DNA of 59,738 bases from DSUN01 sp035527715. Its GTDB lineage: Bacteria; Planctomycetota; PUPC01; DSUN01. The notes under the pieces are model-generated. The model had not been told where the DNA came from. It worked only from the letters and a program-made list of their open reading frames with translations, and made no database searches. This document shows positions 8,725-17,844 of the stretch, in pieces (positions within the stretch are counted from its first letter, which is position 1; every line of letters begins with the position of its first letter). The stretch lies in assembly GCA_035527715.1 (NCBI GenBank), contig DATKZY010000037.1, positions 1 through 59,738 of the forward strand, given 5' to 3'. The position numbers and the translations under genes are program-made.

Positions 8725-10256
8725 CCCACCCCTCCGCGGCCCGCCCCTTCTCCTTGCCTGACCCGGCCGGCTTCGCCCGCCTGCGCGAGGCGCTGGCTGG
8801 GGCCGGCTACGCCGAGCGTGGTGTCCTCGATGTCCTTGGCCCAAGGGACATCTGGCGCCTGAGCGTGGGAGACCTCCTGCTCTTCGTCCACGCCACCCGG
8901 GGCGGCTCGCCGCTCGACACCCTCATCCGCCTGTTTCTCATCGGCCAGCCCGTGGCGCCCGAGGCGGCGCGGCAAGCCATCGCTCCGGCGACCCTTGATG
9001 AGCTGGCGGCTGCCAGCCTCCTCCGGCTACAGGATGGCGCCGTGGCCGGGGCCGTGCAGTTGCTGCCCTTCCGCGGCTTGGTCGTGGCTTTCGATCGGCC
9101 GCCCCCGCCCGACGCCCCGGTGGCTGCCGACTACGTCATGGGCGTCGCGGGCAGCACAATCAGCCTGGCCAATGCCACCGTGCGGCGGCCCTCGCGGCTG
9201 ACGCTGGACCTCGGCACGGGCTGCGGCATCCTGGCCTTCCTGGCCGCCCCGCACAGCGACCGGGTGCTCGCCGTGGACCGCAACCCGCGCGCCCTCGCGC
9301 TCGCGCGCTTCAACGCCCGGCTCAATGCCATGGCCAACGTCGAGTGCCTCGAAGGCGACCTGTTCGGCCCGGCGGAGGGGCGCGAGTTCGACCTCATCTG
9401 CTCCAACCCGCCGTTCGTCGTCTCGCCCGAGGCCCATTACATCTACCGGGACAGCGGGCGGCCCCTCGACGAGATCAGCCGGGCCATCGTCCGCCAGGCC
9501 CCGCGCTTCCTCCGCGAGGGCGGGTTCTGCCAGATCCTGTGCAACTGGGCGCACGTGCGCGGGCAGGACTGGCGCGAGCGCCTCGCCGCCTGGATCGAGG
9601 GCACGGGCTGCGATGCCTGGGTCATGCGCTCCGACACCCTCGAGGCGGCGGCTTACGCCGCCAAGTGGATTCGTCACACCGAGCGGGACGCGCCGGATGC
9701 CCAGGCCCGCCGGTTCGAGGAGTGGGTGGCCTACTACGAGCGCCACCAGGTCGAGGCCGTCAGTGGCGGCCTCGTCATCCTGCGGCGGCGCAGCAGCGGG
9801 ACCAACTGGGTGCGCCTCGACGACGCCCCTGAGAAGATGCTCGGTCCTGCCGGCGAGGACATCGCCCGTGCGTTCGAGCTCCACGACTTCCTCGATGCCA
9901 CGCGGGACGATCAGGTTCTGTTGGCCCAGCGCCTCCGTGTCTCGCCCGACGCGCGGCTGCACCAGACCCTCGAGCCCGCCTCGGAGGCGTGGCAACTGGC
10001 CCAATCCGAGATCCGGCTCCACCGGGGGCTTGCCTACGCCGGCAACGCGGACCCCTGCCTCTCCACCATCCTCGGCCAGTGCAACGGCCAACGCCCCTTG
10101 GGAGAGGCGTTGCACGGACTCGCGGCGTTGCTCGGCGAGGACGACGCGAAGGTCATCCCTGCCGCTCTCGACATCGTCCGTCGCCTGATTGAGCGGGGAT
10201 TCCTCCTGCCGGACACGATCCCGTTCCCCGATGCGCCCCGTGACAGCATCACGTGA
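8721..10256 (+). CDS. Class I SAM-dependent methyltransferase, NPPF type (paralogue 1)
   Basis: Encodes 511 aa with the GTG at 8721 overlapping the tssE stop (GTGA); a TTG at 8712 is an alternative. An N-terminal domain of about 150 residues precedes a Rossmann methyltransferase core: motif I LDLGTGCGI near residue 160, acidic motif AVDRNPRAL, and catalytic motif SNPPFVVSP near residue 226. The (N/S)NPP(F/Y) motif is shared by HemK/PrmC glutamine N5-methyltransferases and RlmG/RsmC-type nucleobase N2-methyltransferases, so substrate is either a protein amide or a base amine. A C-terminal region of about 200 residues has no match I recognise. Coupling to tssE suggests co-expression with the T6SS, but a T6SS substrate is unproven. 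Confidence 0.8.
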   Translation: MTHPSAARPFSLPDPAGFARLREALAGAGYAERGVLDVLGPRDIWRLSVGDLLLFVHATRGGSPLDTLIRLFLIGQPVAPEAARQAIAPATLDELAAASLLRLQDGAVAGAVQLLPFRGLVVAFDRPPPPDAPVAADYVMGVAGSTISLANATVRRPSRLTLDLGTGCGILAFLAAPHSDRVLAVDRNPRALALARFNARLNAMANVECLEGDLFGPAEGREFDLICSNPPFVVSPEAHYIYRDSGRPLDEISRAIVRQAPRFLREGGFCQILCNWAHVRGQDWRERLAAWIEGTGCDAWVMRSDTLEAAAYAAKWIRHTERDAPDAQARRFEEWVAYYERHQVEAVSGGLVILRRRSSGTNWVRLDDAPEKMLGPAGEDIARAFELHDFLDATRDDQVLLAQRLRVSPDARLHQTLEPASEAWQLAQSEIRLHRGLAYAGNADPCLSTILGQCNGQRPLGEALHGLAALLGEDDAKVIPAALDIVRRLIERGFLLPDTIPFPDAPRDSIT

Positions 10257-11754
10257 CCGCGAGAAAGCCGGTTTCCAGGAGCTTTCGGAAGACGGCGACG
10301 ACGGAGGAGGCGAGCTTGTCCGGGTCCGCGCGAAGGGTCCGGGCCAGATCGCCCACGAGGGCGCGCAGCGGGCGCTGGCCGTCGCAGCCGGCCAGGAGGG
10401 TGCTGACGTATGGGTCCACGTTGCCTATGTAGGGGAGGCCGCGCCGCTGTGTGAGGCGCGCGGAACGGATGACCCAGCGCCCATTCTCGGCCTGGAGGAT
10501 GTGTTCCAGTTGATGGTCGGGCGTGAGGCGGTAGGCGCGGTCGAGCAGTTCGAGATCGCCGCGGAGGCCGTGGAGAAGGGCGTGCGCGGCGAAGATGCGC
10601 TCGATTTGCTCGCCGCAGGAGCCGCTGGTTTCTCCTTGCGGCCCCTCTCCGGCGTGAACCCAGTTGTTCCCGCCGGAGCGCCGGCGCAGGAGGATGGCGC
10701 CGGAGCAGATGGCGCGGATGCCCAGGCGCTCGTAGTAGGCGAGCCATTCGTCGAGCTGGCGGGCGTGGTCTTCGGGGCCTCTTCGCGCCTCGGGGTGCAG
10801 CCACTGGGCCGCGTAGGCCACGGGGTCCGCGCTTCCTGAGCGCAGGATCCAGGCATCACAGCCGGCGCCGGCGACCCACTGGCGGGGCCGCTCGGCCCAG
10901 TCGTCCTCGGGGTGGTACCAGTCGAGAATGACCGCGGCGTAGCCGCCCTCGCGGAGGTGGGCCGGGGCGCCGCGCACCACTTGCTCGGCCAGCGCGTCGC
11001 CGGGCAGCCCGCCGTCGCGGTAGTCGTAGCGCGACTCGGGCGAGATGACGAAGGGGGGGTTGCTGATGAGGAGGTCGAACGTCTCGCCTGCCGCCGGCTC
11101 GTAGAGGCTGCCTCGCCGCAGTTCCACGTTTGTCAGGCCGTTGAGGGCGGCGCTCAGTTCTGCGAAGGCCAGCGCCCGTGCGTTGATGTCCGTCGCGACC
11201 ACTCGCTCGGCGTGTCGGGCGGCCAGGAGGGCCAGGTAGCCGCCGCCCGTGCCGAGGTCGAGCGCCGCCGCGACGGGCCGACGCACGATGAGGGCCGCCG
11301 TGGTGCGCGTGGCCGGGCCGACGCCGAGCACGTAGTCGCCGCGCATGGGCCTGCCCGTGAAATCGGGCCAGAAGTCGCGTGCGATCAGCAGATCCTCCTC
11401 GGGCATCAGCGAGGCCCCGGCCCGGATGCCCTCCGCCTCGCGGCGCAGGAGGCCGCTCGCGACCAGCGCATCGAGGTCCGCCGGCGCCAGCGCGGCGCGG
11501 GCCGTGGCCTCGGGCACGTGCCGGGCCAGGACGAACAGGCGGAGGAGTGTATTGACGGGAGTGGGATCGGCGGTGCGCCGCAACGCGGCCGCGGCGTCGA
11601 GCACCTTGCCCGACCGGTCCGCGAGCAGCGTGCGGGCGACGGCTTCTTCGGCGAGGCCGGCGGCCTCGAATGCTCGGCGCAGCAGGCAAAGGTCGCCGCA
11701 CCGATCGAGGTGGAACAGCCTTTGCGAGCTGCTGGCCGGGGCCGGGATGCTCAT
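10249..11754 (-). CDS. Class I SAM-dependent methyltransferase, NPPF type (paralogue 2)
   Basis: Encodes 501 aa on the opposite strand, overlapping the 3' end of paralogue 1 by 8 bp so that both stop codons share bases. Domain order is identical: N-terminal domain with an NTLLRLFVL helix matching DTLIRLFLI in paralogue 1, motif I LDLGTGGGYLALLAA, SNPPFVISPESRYDYRDGG, then the same C-terminal region (EWLAYYERLGI, RRGLPYIGNVDPY). The ATG at 11754 has a clear GGAGG 9 nt upstream; a 23-residue N-terminal extension is open but less likely. It has its own divergent promoter. Substrate unknown. Confidence 0.8.
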   Translation of the reverse strand: MSIPAPASSSQRLFHLDRCGDLCLLRRAFEAAGLAEEAVARTLLADRSGKVLDAAAALRRTADPTPVNTLLRLFVLARHVPEATARAALAPADLDALVASGLLRREAEGIRAGASLMPEEDLLIARDFWPDFTGRPMRGDYVLGVGPATRTTAALIVRRPVAAALDLGTGGGYLALLAARHAERVVATDINARALAFAELSAALNGLTNVELRRGSLYEPAAGETFDLLISNPPFVISPESRYDYRDGGLPGDALAEQVVRGAPAHLREGGYAAVILDWYHPEDDWAERPRQWVAGAGCDAWILRSGSADPVAYAAQWLHPEARRGPEDHARQLDEWLAYYERLGIRAICSGAILLRRRSGGNNWVHAGEGPQGETSGSCGEQIERIFAAHALLHGLRGDLELLDRAYRLTPDHQLEHILQAENGRWVIRSARLTQRRGLPYIGNVDPYVSTLLAGCDGQRPLRALVGDLARTLRADPDKLASSVVAVFRKLLETGFLAVT

Positions 11755-11841
11755 CGGTCGGTGCCTCCGGTTCTCGTTGTCCCGCCCCCCCTCGGCCTCT
11801 TGGCGGCCTGGCCGCCGCGCCACGTGCTGTGGCGCGACGAT

Positions 11842-11870
11842 ATTCTAATCGGTCCTAGAAGCCAGCGCAA
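11842..11870 (-). promoter_or_regulatory. Sigma70-type promoter for the - strand methyltransferase
   Basis: Read on the - strand: TTGCGC (11870-11865), 17-nt spacer, TAGAAT (11847-11842). It lies 88 bp upstream of the methyltransferase ATG, in the 288-bp divergent gap shared with the tssF promoter. Confidence 0.5.
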
Positions 11871-11926
11871 GCATGGGGCGTCGGCGGCTGCGAAGCGACC
11901 ATTCGCGAACAACTGTGGTTTGGGGC

Positions 11927-11955
11927 TTGACGTCTGGACGGGCAGCGGGTAGACT
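11927..11955 (+). promoter_or_regulatory. Sigma70-type promoter for tssF-tssG-tssH-vgrG
   Basis: TTGACG at 11927-11932, 17-nt spacer, TAGACT at 11950-11955. Predicted start is near 11962, about 80 nt before the tssF ATG. Its -35 lies only 57 bp from the -35 of the divergent methyltransferase promoter, so one regulator could control both. Confidence 0.5.
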
Positions 11956-12042
11956 AAGCGGTGCTCCGCGATGCCGTGGGGGAGGACTGGCTGGGGATGG
12001 CGCTTCGCCTGGGGCGTGGCTGCTTGCGTGGGAGTGCTGCCG

Positions 12043-13926
12043 ATGGATGAACGGCTGCTTCGCTTCTACAACACCGAACTCTTCCACCTGCGCCACATGG
12101 CGGCGGACTTCGCGAAGGAGTTCCCCAAGATCGCCGGGCGGCTCCTGCTGACGTCCGACGCATCAAGCCCCTGTGACGACCCGTGGGTCGAGCGGCTGCT
12201 CGAAGGCTTCGCCTATCTGGCGGCGCGGGTGCACGTGAAGCTCGACGCCGAGTTCCCCCGCTTCACCAGCTCGCTCCTGGAAACCGTCTACCCCCACTAC
12301 CTGGCGCCCACCCCTTCGATGGCTGTGGTGCAGTTCCAGCCGGACCTCAGCGAGGACGGGTTGGCCCAGGGCTTTCCCATCCCGCGTGGAGCCATACTCC
12401 GCGGCAAGGGCGACCAGACGAAGTGCGAGTACCGGACCGCCCACGACGTCGTCCTCTGGCCGCTGCGGGTGGTGGAGGCGAGCTATCACACGCGCGACCT
12501 GGCGTCGTTCGACATTCCTGCGTCCTGGGGCGTTCGCGCCGGCATCCGCATCCGCCTGGAGGTCACCGCGGGCCTGGGCCTCGACCAGCTCAAGCTCGAT
12601 CACCTGACCCTTCACCTCCAGGGGGCGGACGAGACTCCGATGCGGATCTACGAGCAGTGCTTCGCCCACTGCAAAGGCGTCCTCGTGCAGTCGATCACCC
12701 GCCCGGCCAAGTGGCAGACGCTGCTGCCGCCCGAGAGCCTGCGGCGGGCGGGCTTCGCGGACGAGGAGGCCCTGCTGCCCTACGACGCCCGCTCCTTCCA
12801 GGGCTACCGCCTCCTCCGGGAGTACTTCGCCCTGCCTCAGCGGTTCATGTTCGTTGGCCTCGCCGGCCTCGGCGAGGCCCTGCGGAAGTGCAAGGCCAAG
12901 CAGGCGGACATCATTCTGCTGTTCGAGCGCGAGGATCTGGAACTGGAGAACCGCGTGGAGGCGGGCAGCTTTGCCCCCTTCTGCACGCCCGCCATCAACC
13001 TGTTCCCCAAGCGGGCCGACCCCATTCCCCTCAGCGACCGCTACCCCGAGCACCACGTGGTGGCCGACAGAACGCGCCCCGACCACTTCGAGGTCTACCA
13101 GGTCAAGCGCTGCGTGGGGATCGGCGCCACGGCCGCCGATGAGCAGGAATTCCAGCCCTTCTACTCGGCGAGCGATTTCGACGCCGCGGCCGGCGGCGGA
13201 GGGGCCTACTTCGTGGTCCACCGCGTGCCGCGCACGCTCTCGAGCCGCGAGCGCCTCAGGGGGCGGCGCACCAGCTACGCCGGCAGCGAGGTCTACATCG
13301 CCCTCGTGGACGCCAAGGCGGCGCCGTACGACACCGACCTGCGCCTGCTCTCGGTGGAGACGCTGTGCACGAACCGCGACTTGCCGATCGTCATGCCCGT
13401 GGGCGTGGGCGACACCGATTTCGCGATGGATGCGAGCTCGGCCGCCCCCGTCGAAGCCATCCGCTGCGTGAGCGGCCGGCCGCGGTCGCCCATGGCCTCC
13501 TACGCCGAGGGCGACTTCGCCTGGCGTGCCGTCAGCCACCTCGCCCTCAACTACCTGTCGCTCGTGGACTCGAACGAGAAGCAGGGGGCGCTGGCGCTCC
13601 GCGACATCCTCAAGCTCTACGCCGGCCACGGCGACGAGTACGTCCGCAAACAGATCGAGGGCATCAAGAGCGTCCACAGCCGCCCCGTCACCCGTCCCGT
13701 GCCCACGCCCGGGCCGATCGCCTTCGCCCGCGGCCTCGAGGTCACGGTCACCCTCGACGAGGTGGCCTTCGCCGGCACCGGGGTTTTCCTCCTCGGCGCT
13801 GTCCTCGCCGAGTTCTTCACCAAGTACGTCTCCATCAACTCCTTCGTCGAAACCGTGGTTCACACGCCCCAGCGGGGCCAGGTCGTGCGATGGGCACCCA
13901 AGATCGGACAGCGGCATATTCTGTGA
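12043..13926 (+). CDS. tssF: T6SS baseplate protein TssF (VasA/ImpG)
   Basis: Encodes 627 aa, the normal TssF length. It starts with the family signature: LLRFYNTELFHLR near residue 5, FAKEFPKIAGRL, DPWVERLLEGFAYLAARV, and LLETVYPHYLAPTPSM near residue 85. Later conserved blocks include YxLLREYFALPQRFMF and PFCTPAINLFPKRADPI. With TssG, TssE and TssK it builds the baseplate wedge. The ATG at 12043 begins MDERLLRFY and has ggag upstream; an upstream frame extension to 11971 lacks homology. The last 37 bp overlap tssG. Confidence 0.95.
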   Translation: MDERLLRFYNTELFHLRHMAADFAKEFPKIAGRLLLTSDASSPCDDPWVERLLEGFAYLAARVHVKLDAEFPRFTSSLLETVYPHYLAPTPSMAVVQFQPDLSEDGLAQGFPIPRGAILRGKGDQTKCEYRTAHDVVLWPLRVVEASYHTRDLASFDIPASWGVRAGIRIRLEVTAGLGLDQLKLDHLTLHLQGADETPMRIYEQCFAHCKGVLVQSITRPAKWQTLLPPESLRRAGFADEEALLPYDARSFQGYRLLREYFALPQRFMFVGLAGLGEALRKCKAKQADIILLFEREDLELENRVEAGSFAPFCTPAINLFPKRADPIPLSDRYPEHHVVADRTRPDHFEVYQVKRCVGIGATAADEQEFQPFYSASDFDAAAGGGGAYFVVHRVPRTLSSRERLRGRRTSYAGSEVYIALVDAKAAPYDTDLRLLSVETLCTNRDLPIVMPVGVGDTDFAMDASSAAPVEAIRCVSGRPRSPMASYAEGDFAWRAVSHLALNYLSLVDSNEKQGALALRDILKLYAGHGDEYVRKQIEGIKSVHSRPVTRPVPTPGPIAFARGLEVTVTLDEVAFAGTGVFLLGAVLAEFFTKYVSINSFVETVVHTPQRGQVVRWAPKIGQRHIL

Positions 13927-14933
13927 TCAACCGGCTCTACGAGCACCCGCACCGGTTCGACTTCTTCATGGCCGTGCGGCGGCTGGAGAACTGCTTCCCC
14001 GCCCGGCCACGCACCGGGCACTCGCGCTCGCCGGCCGACGACCCCGTCCGCTTCTGCCAGGAGCCCTCGCTCGCCTTCCCCCCCGCGACGCTCAAGGCGC
14101 TCGAGTTCGGCAAGGAGGGACGGCCCCCCAGGCTCTTCGTCAACTTCATGGGCCTCCTTGGCCCCAACGGCCCCCTCCCGCTCCAGTTGACCGCCTACGC
14201 CCGCGAGCGGCAACTGGCCAAGGACAGCACCCTCCCCCGCTTCCTCGACGTGTTCCACCACCGCATGGTTTCGCTCTTCTACCGCGCCTGGGCCTGCGCC
14301 CAGCAGGCCGTGCAATACGAACGCGGCACACCCGCCACGGTGTCGGCGAAGGCGGGGGACGACCGCTTCGCCGTCTACATCGGCAGCCTCTTCGGCCTCG
14401 GCATGCCCTCGCTGCGCGCGCGGGACAGCGTGCCCGACGTCGCCAAGCTCCACTACTCCGGCCGCCTCGTGTGCCAGACCAGGCACGCCGACGGCCTTCG
14501 CGCGCTCCTCGAGGACTACTTCCGCATCAAGGTCAGCCTCCACGAGTTCGTGGGGCAGTGGATCGACATTCCGCCCGACTGCCGGTGTCGCCTCGGCGAA
14601 ACCCCCCGCACCGGGGCGCTGGGGCACACGACCGTGGTGGGCTCGCGCGTGTGGGACTGCCAGCAGAAGTTCCGCCTGCGCTTCGGGCCCATGGCCCTCG
14701 CCGACTACGAGCGCATGCTCCCCGTCGGCAACAGCCTCGTGCGCCTGGCCGACTGGGTGCGCAACTACACCGGCGACGAGTTCAACTGGGACCTCCAACT
14801 CGTCCTCAGGAAGGAAGAGGTCCCGCAGGCCCGCATGGGCCAGTACGGCCGGCTCGGCTGGACCACCTGGCTCCAGAGCAAACCGTTCGAGCGCGATGCG
14901 GACGACTTGGTGCTGCGCCCCGGCGGCGCGTGA
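13890..14933 (+). CDS. tssG: T6SS baseplate protein TssG (VasB/ImpH)
   Basis: Encodes 347 aa. It opens with INRLYEHPHRFDFFMAVRRLE (family consensus L-x-PxxFxFFQAVRLLE) and contains NFMGLLGPNGPLPLQLT, FLDVFHHRMVSLFYRAW and the C-terminal LGWTTWL. It pairs with TssF in a two-to-one wedge in known systems. The ATG at 13890 lies inside the tssF 3' end, giving a 37-bp overlap and likely translational coupling. Confidence 0.94.
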   Translation: MGTQDRTAAYSVINRLYEHPHRFDFFMAVRRLENCFPARPRTGHSRSPADDPVRFCQEPSLAFPPATLKALEFGKEGRPPRLFVNFMGLLGPNGPLPLQLTAYARERQLAKDSTLPRFLDVFHHRMVSLFYRAWACAQQAVQYERGTPATVSAKAGDDRFAVYIGSLFGLGMPSLRARDSVPDVAKLHYSGRLVCQTRHADGLRALLEDYFRIKVSLHEFVGQWIDIPPDCRCRLGETPRTGALGHTTVVGSRVWDCQQKFRLRFGPMALADYERMLPVGNSLVRLADWVRNYTGDEFNWDLQLVLRKEEVPQARMGQYGRLGWTTWLQSKPFERDADDLVLRPGGA

Positions 14934-14964
14934 CCCGGAAGGCCCTTGTTGAGGGGATCACAGG

Positions 14965-17724
14965 ATGGCTGAGATCAGTCGTGCGAAGCTCTTTGGCAAG
15001 CTCAACAGCATCGGCTACAAGAGCCTTGAAGGAGCCACCGTCTTCTGCAAGCTCCGCGGGAATCCCTATGTGGAGCTCGCCCACTTCCTCCAGCAGGTCT
15101 TCCAGCTTCAGGAGTCCGACCTCCACAGGATCTGCCGGCACTTCTCGATCAACCCGTCGAAGCTGGTGGCCGACCTGACCGCGATGCTGGACCGCCTGCC
15201 GCGGGGGGCCACCTCGATCACGGACATTTCGTCGCACCTGGAGAGCATGACCGAGCGGGCCTGGGTCTACGCCACCCTCCTCTACGGCGAAGGCCAGATT
15301 CGCACGGGGCACCTCGTCGTGGCCCTGGTCAAGGAGAAGACCCTGCGCAACATCCTCCTCGGCATCTCGAAGGAGTTCGAGAAGATCAAGCCCGAGGAGC
15401 TCAGCGACCAGTTTGCGAAGATCGTGGCGGGCTCGCCCGAGGACGCGCTCGGTGCGCAGGACGGCCTCACTGTGGCGGGTGCCGGCGCCCCCGGCGAGGC
15501 CAGCGGCGCCATCGCCCCCGCCCAGATGGGCAAGCAGGAGGCCATCAAGCGCTTTTGTAAGGACCTCACGGAGGAGGCCCGCAGCGGGAAGATGGACCCG
15601 ATCATCGGGCGCGACGCCGAGATCCGCCAGATCGTGGACATCCTGATGCGCCGCCGCCAGAACAACCCCATCCTCACCGGCGAGGCCGGCGTGGGCAAGA
15701 CCGCCGTCGTCGAGGGCTTCGCCCAGCGCATCGTTGCCGGCGACCTGCCGCCCATGCTCAAGGACGTCTCGCTCCTCAACCTCGACCTCGGCCTCCTCCA
15801 GGCCGGCGCCTCGATGAAGGGCGAATTCGAGAACCGCCTCCGCCAGCTTATCGAGGAGGTCCAGGCCTCCCCCAAGCCCATCATCCTGTTCGTGGACGAG
15901 GCCCACAACCTCATCGGCGCCGGCGGCTCGGCCGGCTCGGGCGATGCCGCCAACCTGCTCAAGCCCGCTCTCGCACGCGGCACCCTCCGCACCATCGCCG
16001 CCACCACCTGGGCCGAATACAAGAAGTACATCGAGAAGGACCCCGCCCTCACCCGCCGCTTCCAGGTCGTCAAAGTGGACGAGCCCACCGAGGAGAAGTG
16101 CGTGCTGATGATGCGCGCCATCGCCTCGATGGTTGAGAAGCACCACAAGGTGCTCGTGCTCGACGAGGCCCTCGAGGCGGTGGTGAAACTCTCTCACCGC
16201 TACATCCCCAGCCGCCAGCTCCCCGACAAGGCGGTGAGCCTGCTCGACACCGCCTGCGCCCGCGTGGCCGTGAGCCAGCACGCCACGCCGCCCGAAGTCG
16301 AGGACCTCCAGCACCACATCGCCGCCCTCGAAACGGAACTGGGGATCATTGACCGCGAGGAGGCGGTGGGCGTGATGCACACCGAGCGCCGCCCCGAGGT
16401 CATCGCTGCCATCGAGGCGGGCAAGAAGCGCCTCGCCGAGCTCACCGAGCGGTGGGAGAAGGAGAAGGGCCTCGTCAGCCGCATCCTCGACACCCGCGGC
16501 AAGCTCCGCGAGCACCCCACGGGCACCATCGAAGGCTCGAAGACCGAACTGGGCAAGAAGGCCGACGAGCTGGCGAAGGACGTGGACATTCAGGCCACCC
16601 CCGCCACCCAGCCCAAGCCCCTGTCGGACGAGGAGAAGAAGAAGCTCTTCGACGAGCTTCAGGCTCTTCAGAAGGAACTCGCAGACCTACAGGGCGAGAC
16701 GCCCCTCATCCTGCCCAGCGTGGACGCCAGCGCCGTGGCCGCCGTAGTGTCCGACTGGACCGGCATCCCGCTTGGCCGCATGGTGAAGGACGAGATGGCC
16801 GCCGTCCTGCGCCTGGCCGACACGATGGGCGAGCGGGTCATCGGCCAGACCCACGCCCTGGAGACCGTGGCCAAGCGCATCAAGACCTCGCGGGCCGGCT
16901 TCGACAACCCGAATCGTCCCATCGGCGTCTTCATGCTCGCCGGCCCGAGCGGCGTGGGCAAGACCGAGACCGCTCTCACCCTCGCCGAGGCCCTCTACGG
17001 CGGCGAGGACAACGTGATCACCATCAACATGAGCGAGTTCCAGGAGGCCCACACCGTCTCGACCCTCAAGGGCGCGCCCCCGGGCTACGTCGGCTACGGC
17101 GAGGGCGGCGTCCTCACCGAGGCCGTCCGCCGCCGGCCCTACAGCATCGTCCTCCTCGACGAGGTGGAGAAGGCCCACCCCGACGTCCACGAAATCTTCT
17201 TCCAGGTCTTCGACAAGGGCTGGATGGAGGACGGCGAGGGCCGCTACATTGATTTCAAGAACACGATCATCCTGCTCACGACCAACGTGGGCACCGAGCT
17301 GATCATGAACATGTGCAAGGACCCGAGCCTGCTGCCCGACCCGGAGGGGTTGCAGAAGGCTCTGCGGGAGCCGCTGCTGAAGAAGTTCCCGCCCGCGCTC
17401 CTGGGCCGCCTGGTGGTTGTGCCCTACTACCCGATCGGCGACGAGGTGCTGCGCCTCATCATCAAGCTTCAGCTCGGCCGCATCAAGAGACGCCTGGCCG
17501 AGAACCGCAAGATCCCGTTCAGCTACGACGACTCGGTCGTGGACCTCGTGAAGAGCCGCTGCACCGAGGTGGAGAGCGGCGCCCGCATGGTGGACGCCAT
17601 TCTCACCCACACCCTGCTCCCTGCGATCAGCGAGAAATACCTCACCGAGGTTATCGAGGGCCGCGCGATCAAACAGGTCCACGTCGGCGTGGCCGATAGC
17701 GAGTTCACGTTCGAGTTCGCCTGA
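14965..17724 (+). CDS. tssH: T6SS sheath-recycling ATPase TssH (ClpV)
   Basis: Encodes 919 aa of the Hsp100/ClpB family. An N-terminal Clp repeat domain (about 1-150) is followed by AAA1 with Walker A GEAGVGKT at residue 239 and Walker B ILFVDEAHNL. A middle coiled-coil runs about residues 430-560. AAA2 has Walker A GPSGVGKT at residue 660 and Walker B VLLDEVEKAHPDV. ClpV extracts TssC from the contracted sheath so it can be rebuilt. Context (directly after tssG) and the phrase SLEGATVFCKLRGNPYVEL at the N-terminus mark this as ClpV rather than housekeeping ClpB. Confidence 0.95.
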   Translation: MAEISRAKLFGKLNSIGYKSLEGATVFCKLRGNPYVELAHFLQQVFQLQESDLHRICRHFSINPSKLVADLTAMLDRLPRGATSITDISSHLESMTERAWVYATLLYGEGQIRTGHLVVALVKEKTLRNILLGISKEFEKIKPEELSDQFAKIVAGSPEDALGAQDGLTVAGAGAPGEASGAIAPAQMGKQEAIKRFCKDLTEEARSGKMDPIIGRDAEIRQIVDILMRRRQNNPILTGEAGVGKTAVVEGFAQRIVAGDLPPMLKDVSLLNLDLGLLQAGASMKGEFENRLRQLIEEVQASPKPIILFVDEAHNLIGAGGSAGSGDAANLLKPALARGTLRTIAATTWAEYKKYIEKDPALTRRFQVVKVDEPTEEKCVLMMRAIASMVEKHHKVLVLDEALEAVVKLSHRYIPSRQLPDKAVSLLDTACARVAVSQHATPPEVEDLQHHIAALETELGIIDREEAVGVMHTERRPEVIAAIEAGKKRLAELTERWEKEKGLVSRILDTRGKLREHPTGTIEGSKTELGKKADELAKDVDIQATPATQPKPLSDEEKKKLFDELQALQKELADLQGETPLILPSVDASAVAAVVSDWTGIPLGRMVKDEMAAVLRLADTMGERVIGQTHALETVAKRIKTSRAGFDNPNRPIGVFMLAGPSGVGKTETALTLAEALYGGEDNVITINMSEFQEAHTVSTLKGAPPGYVGYGEGGVLTEAVRRRPYSIVLLDEVEKAHPDVHEIFFQVFDKGWMEDGEGRYIDFKNTIILLTTNVGTELIMNMCKDPSLLPDPEGLQKALREPLLKKFPPALLGRLVVVPYYPIGDEVLRLIIKLQLGRIKRRLAENRKIPFSYDDSVVDLVKSRCTEVESGARMVDAILTHTLLPAISEKYLTEVIEGRAIKQVHVGVADSEFTFEFA

Positions 17725-17844
17725 GCCGCGCCTCGCGGGCCTGCGGTGAGCAGAGCGCCGGCATGCTGCCGCGCAGGGTGATGGTTTCCAGGCGATGCCC
17801 TCGCCTTCGTTATACATCCGCACCCTTCGCAAGGGAGACGGCCC

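Noticed and set aside
14965..17724. Housekeeping ClpB chaperone
   Set aside because: The N-terminal domain and the position between tssG and vgrG identify it as ClpV.
17785..17816. Possible promoter before vgrG (TTTCCA, TATACA)
   Set aside because: The spacer is 20 nt and the -35 is poor; vgrG is more simply read from the tssF promoter.
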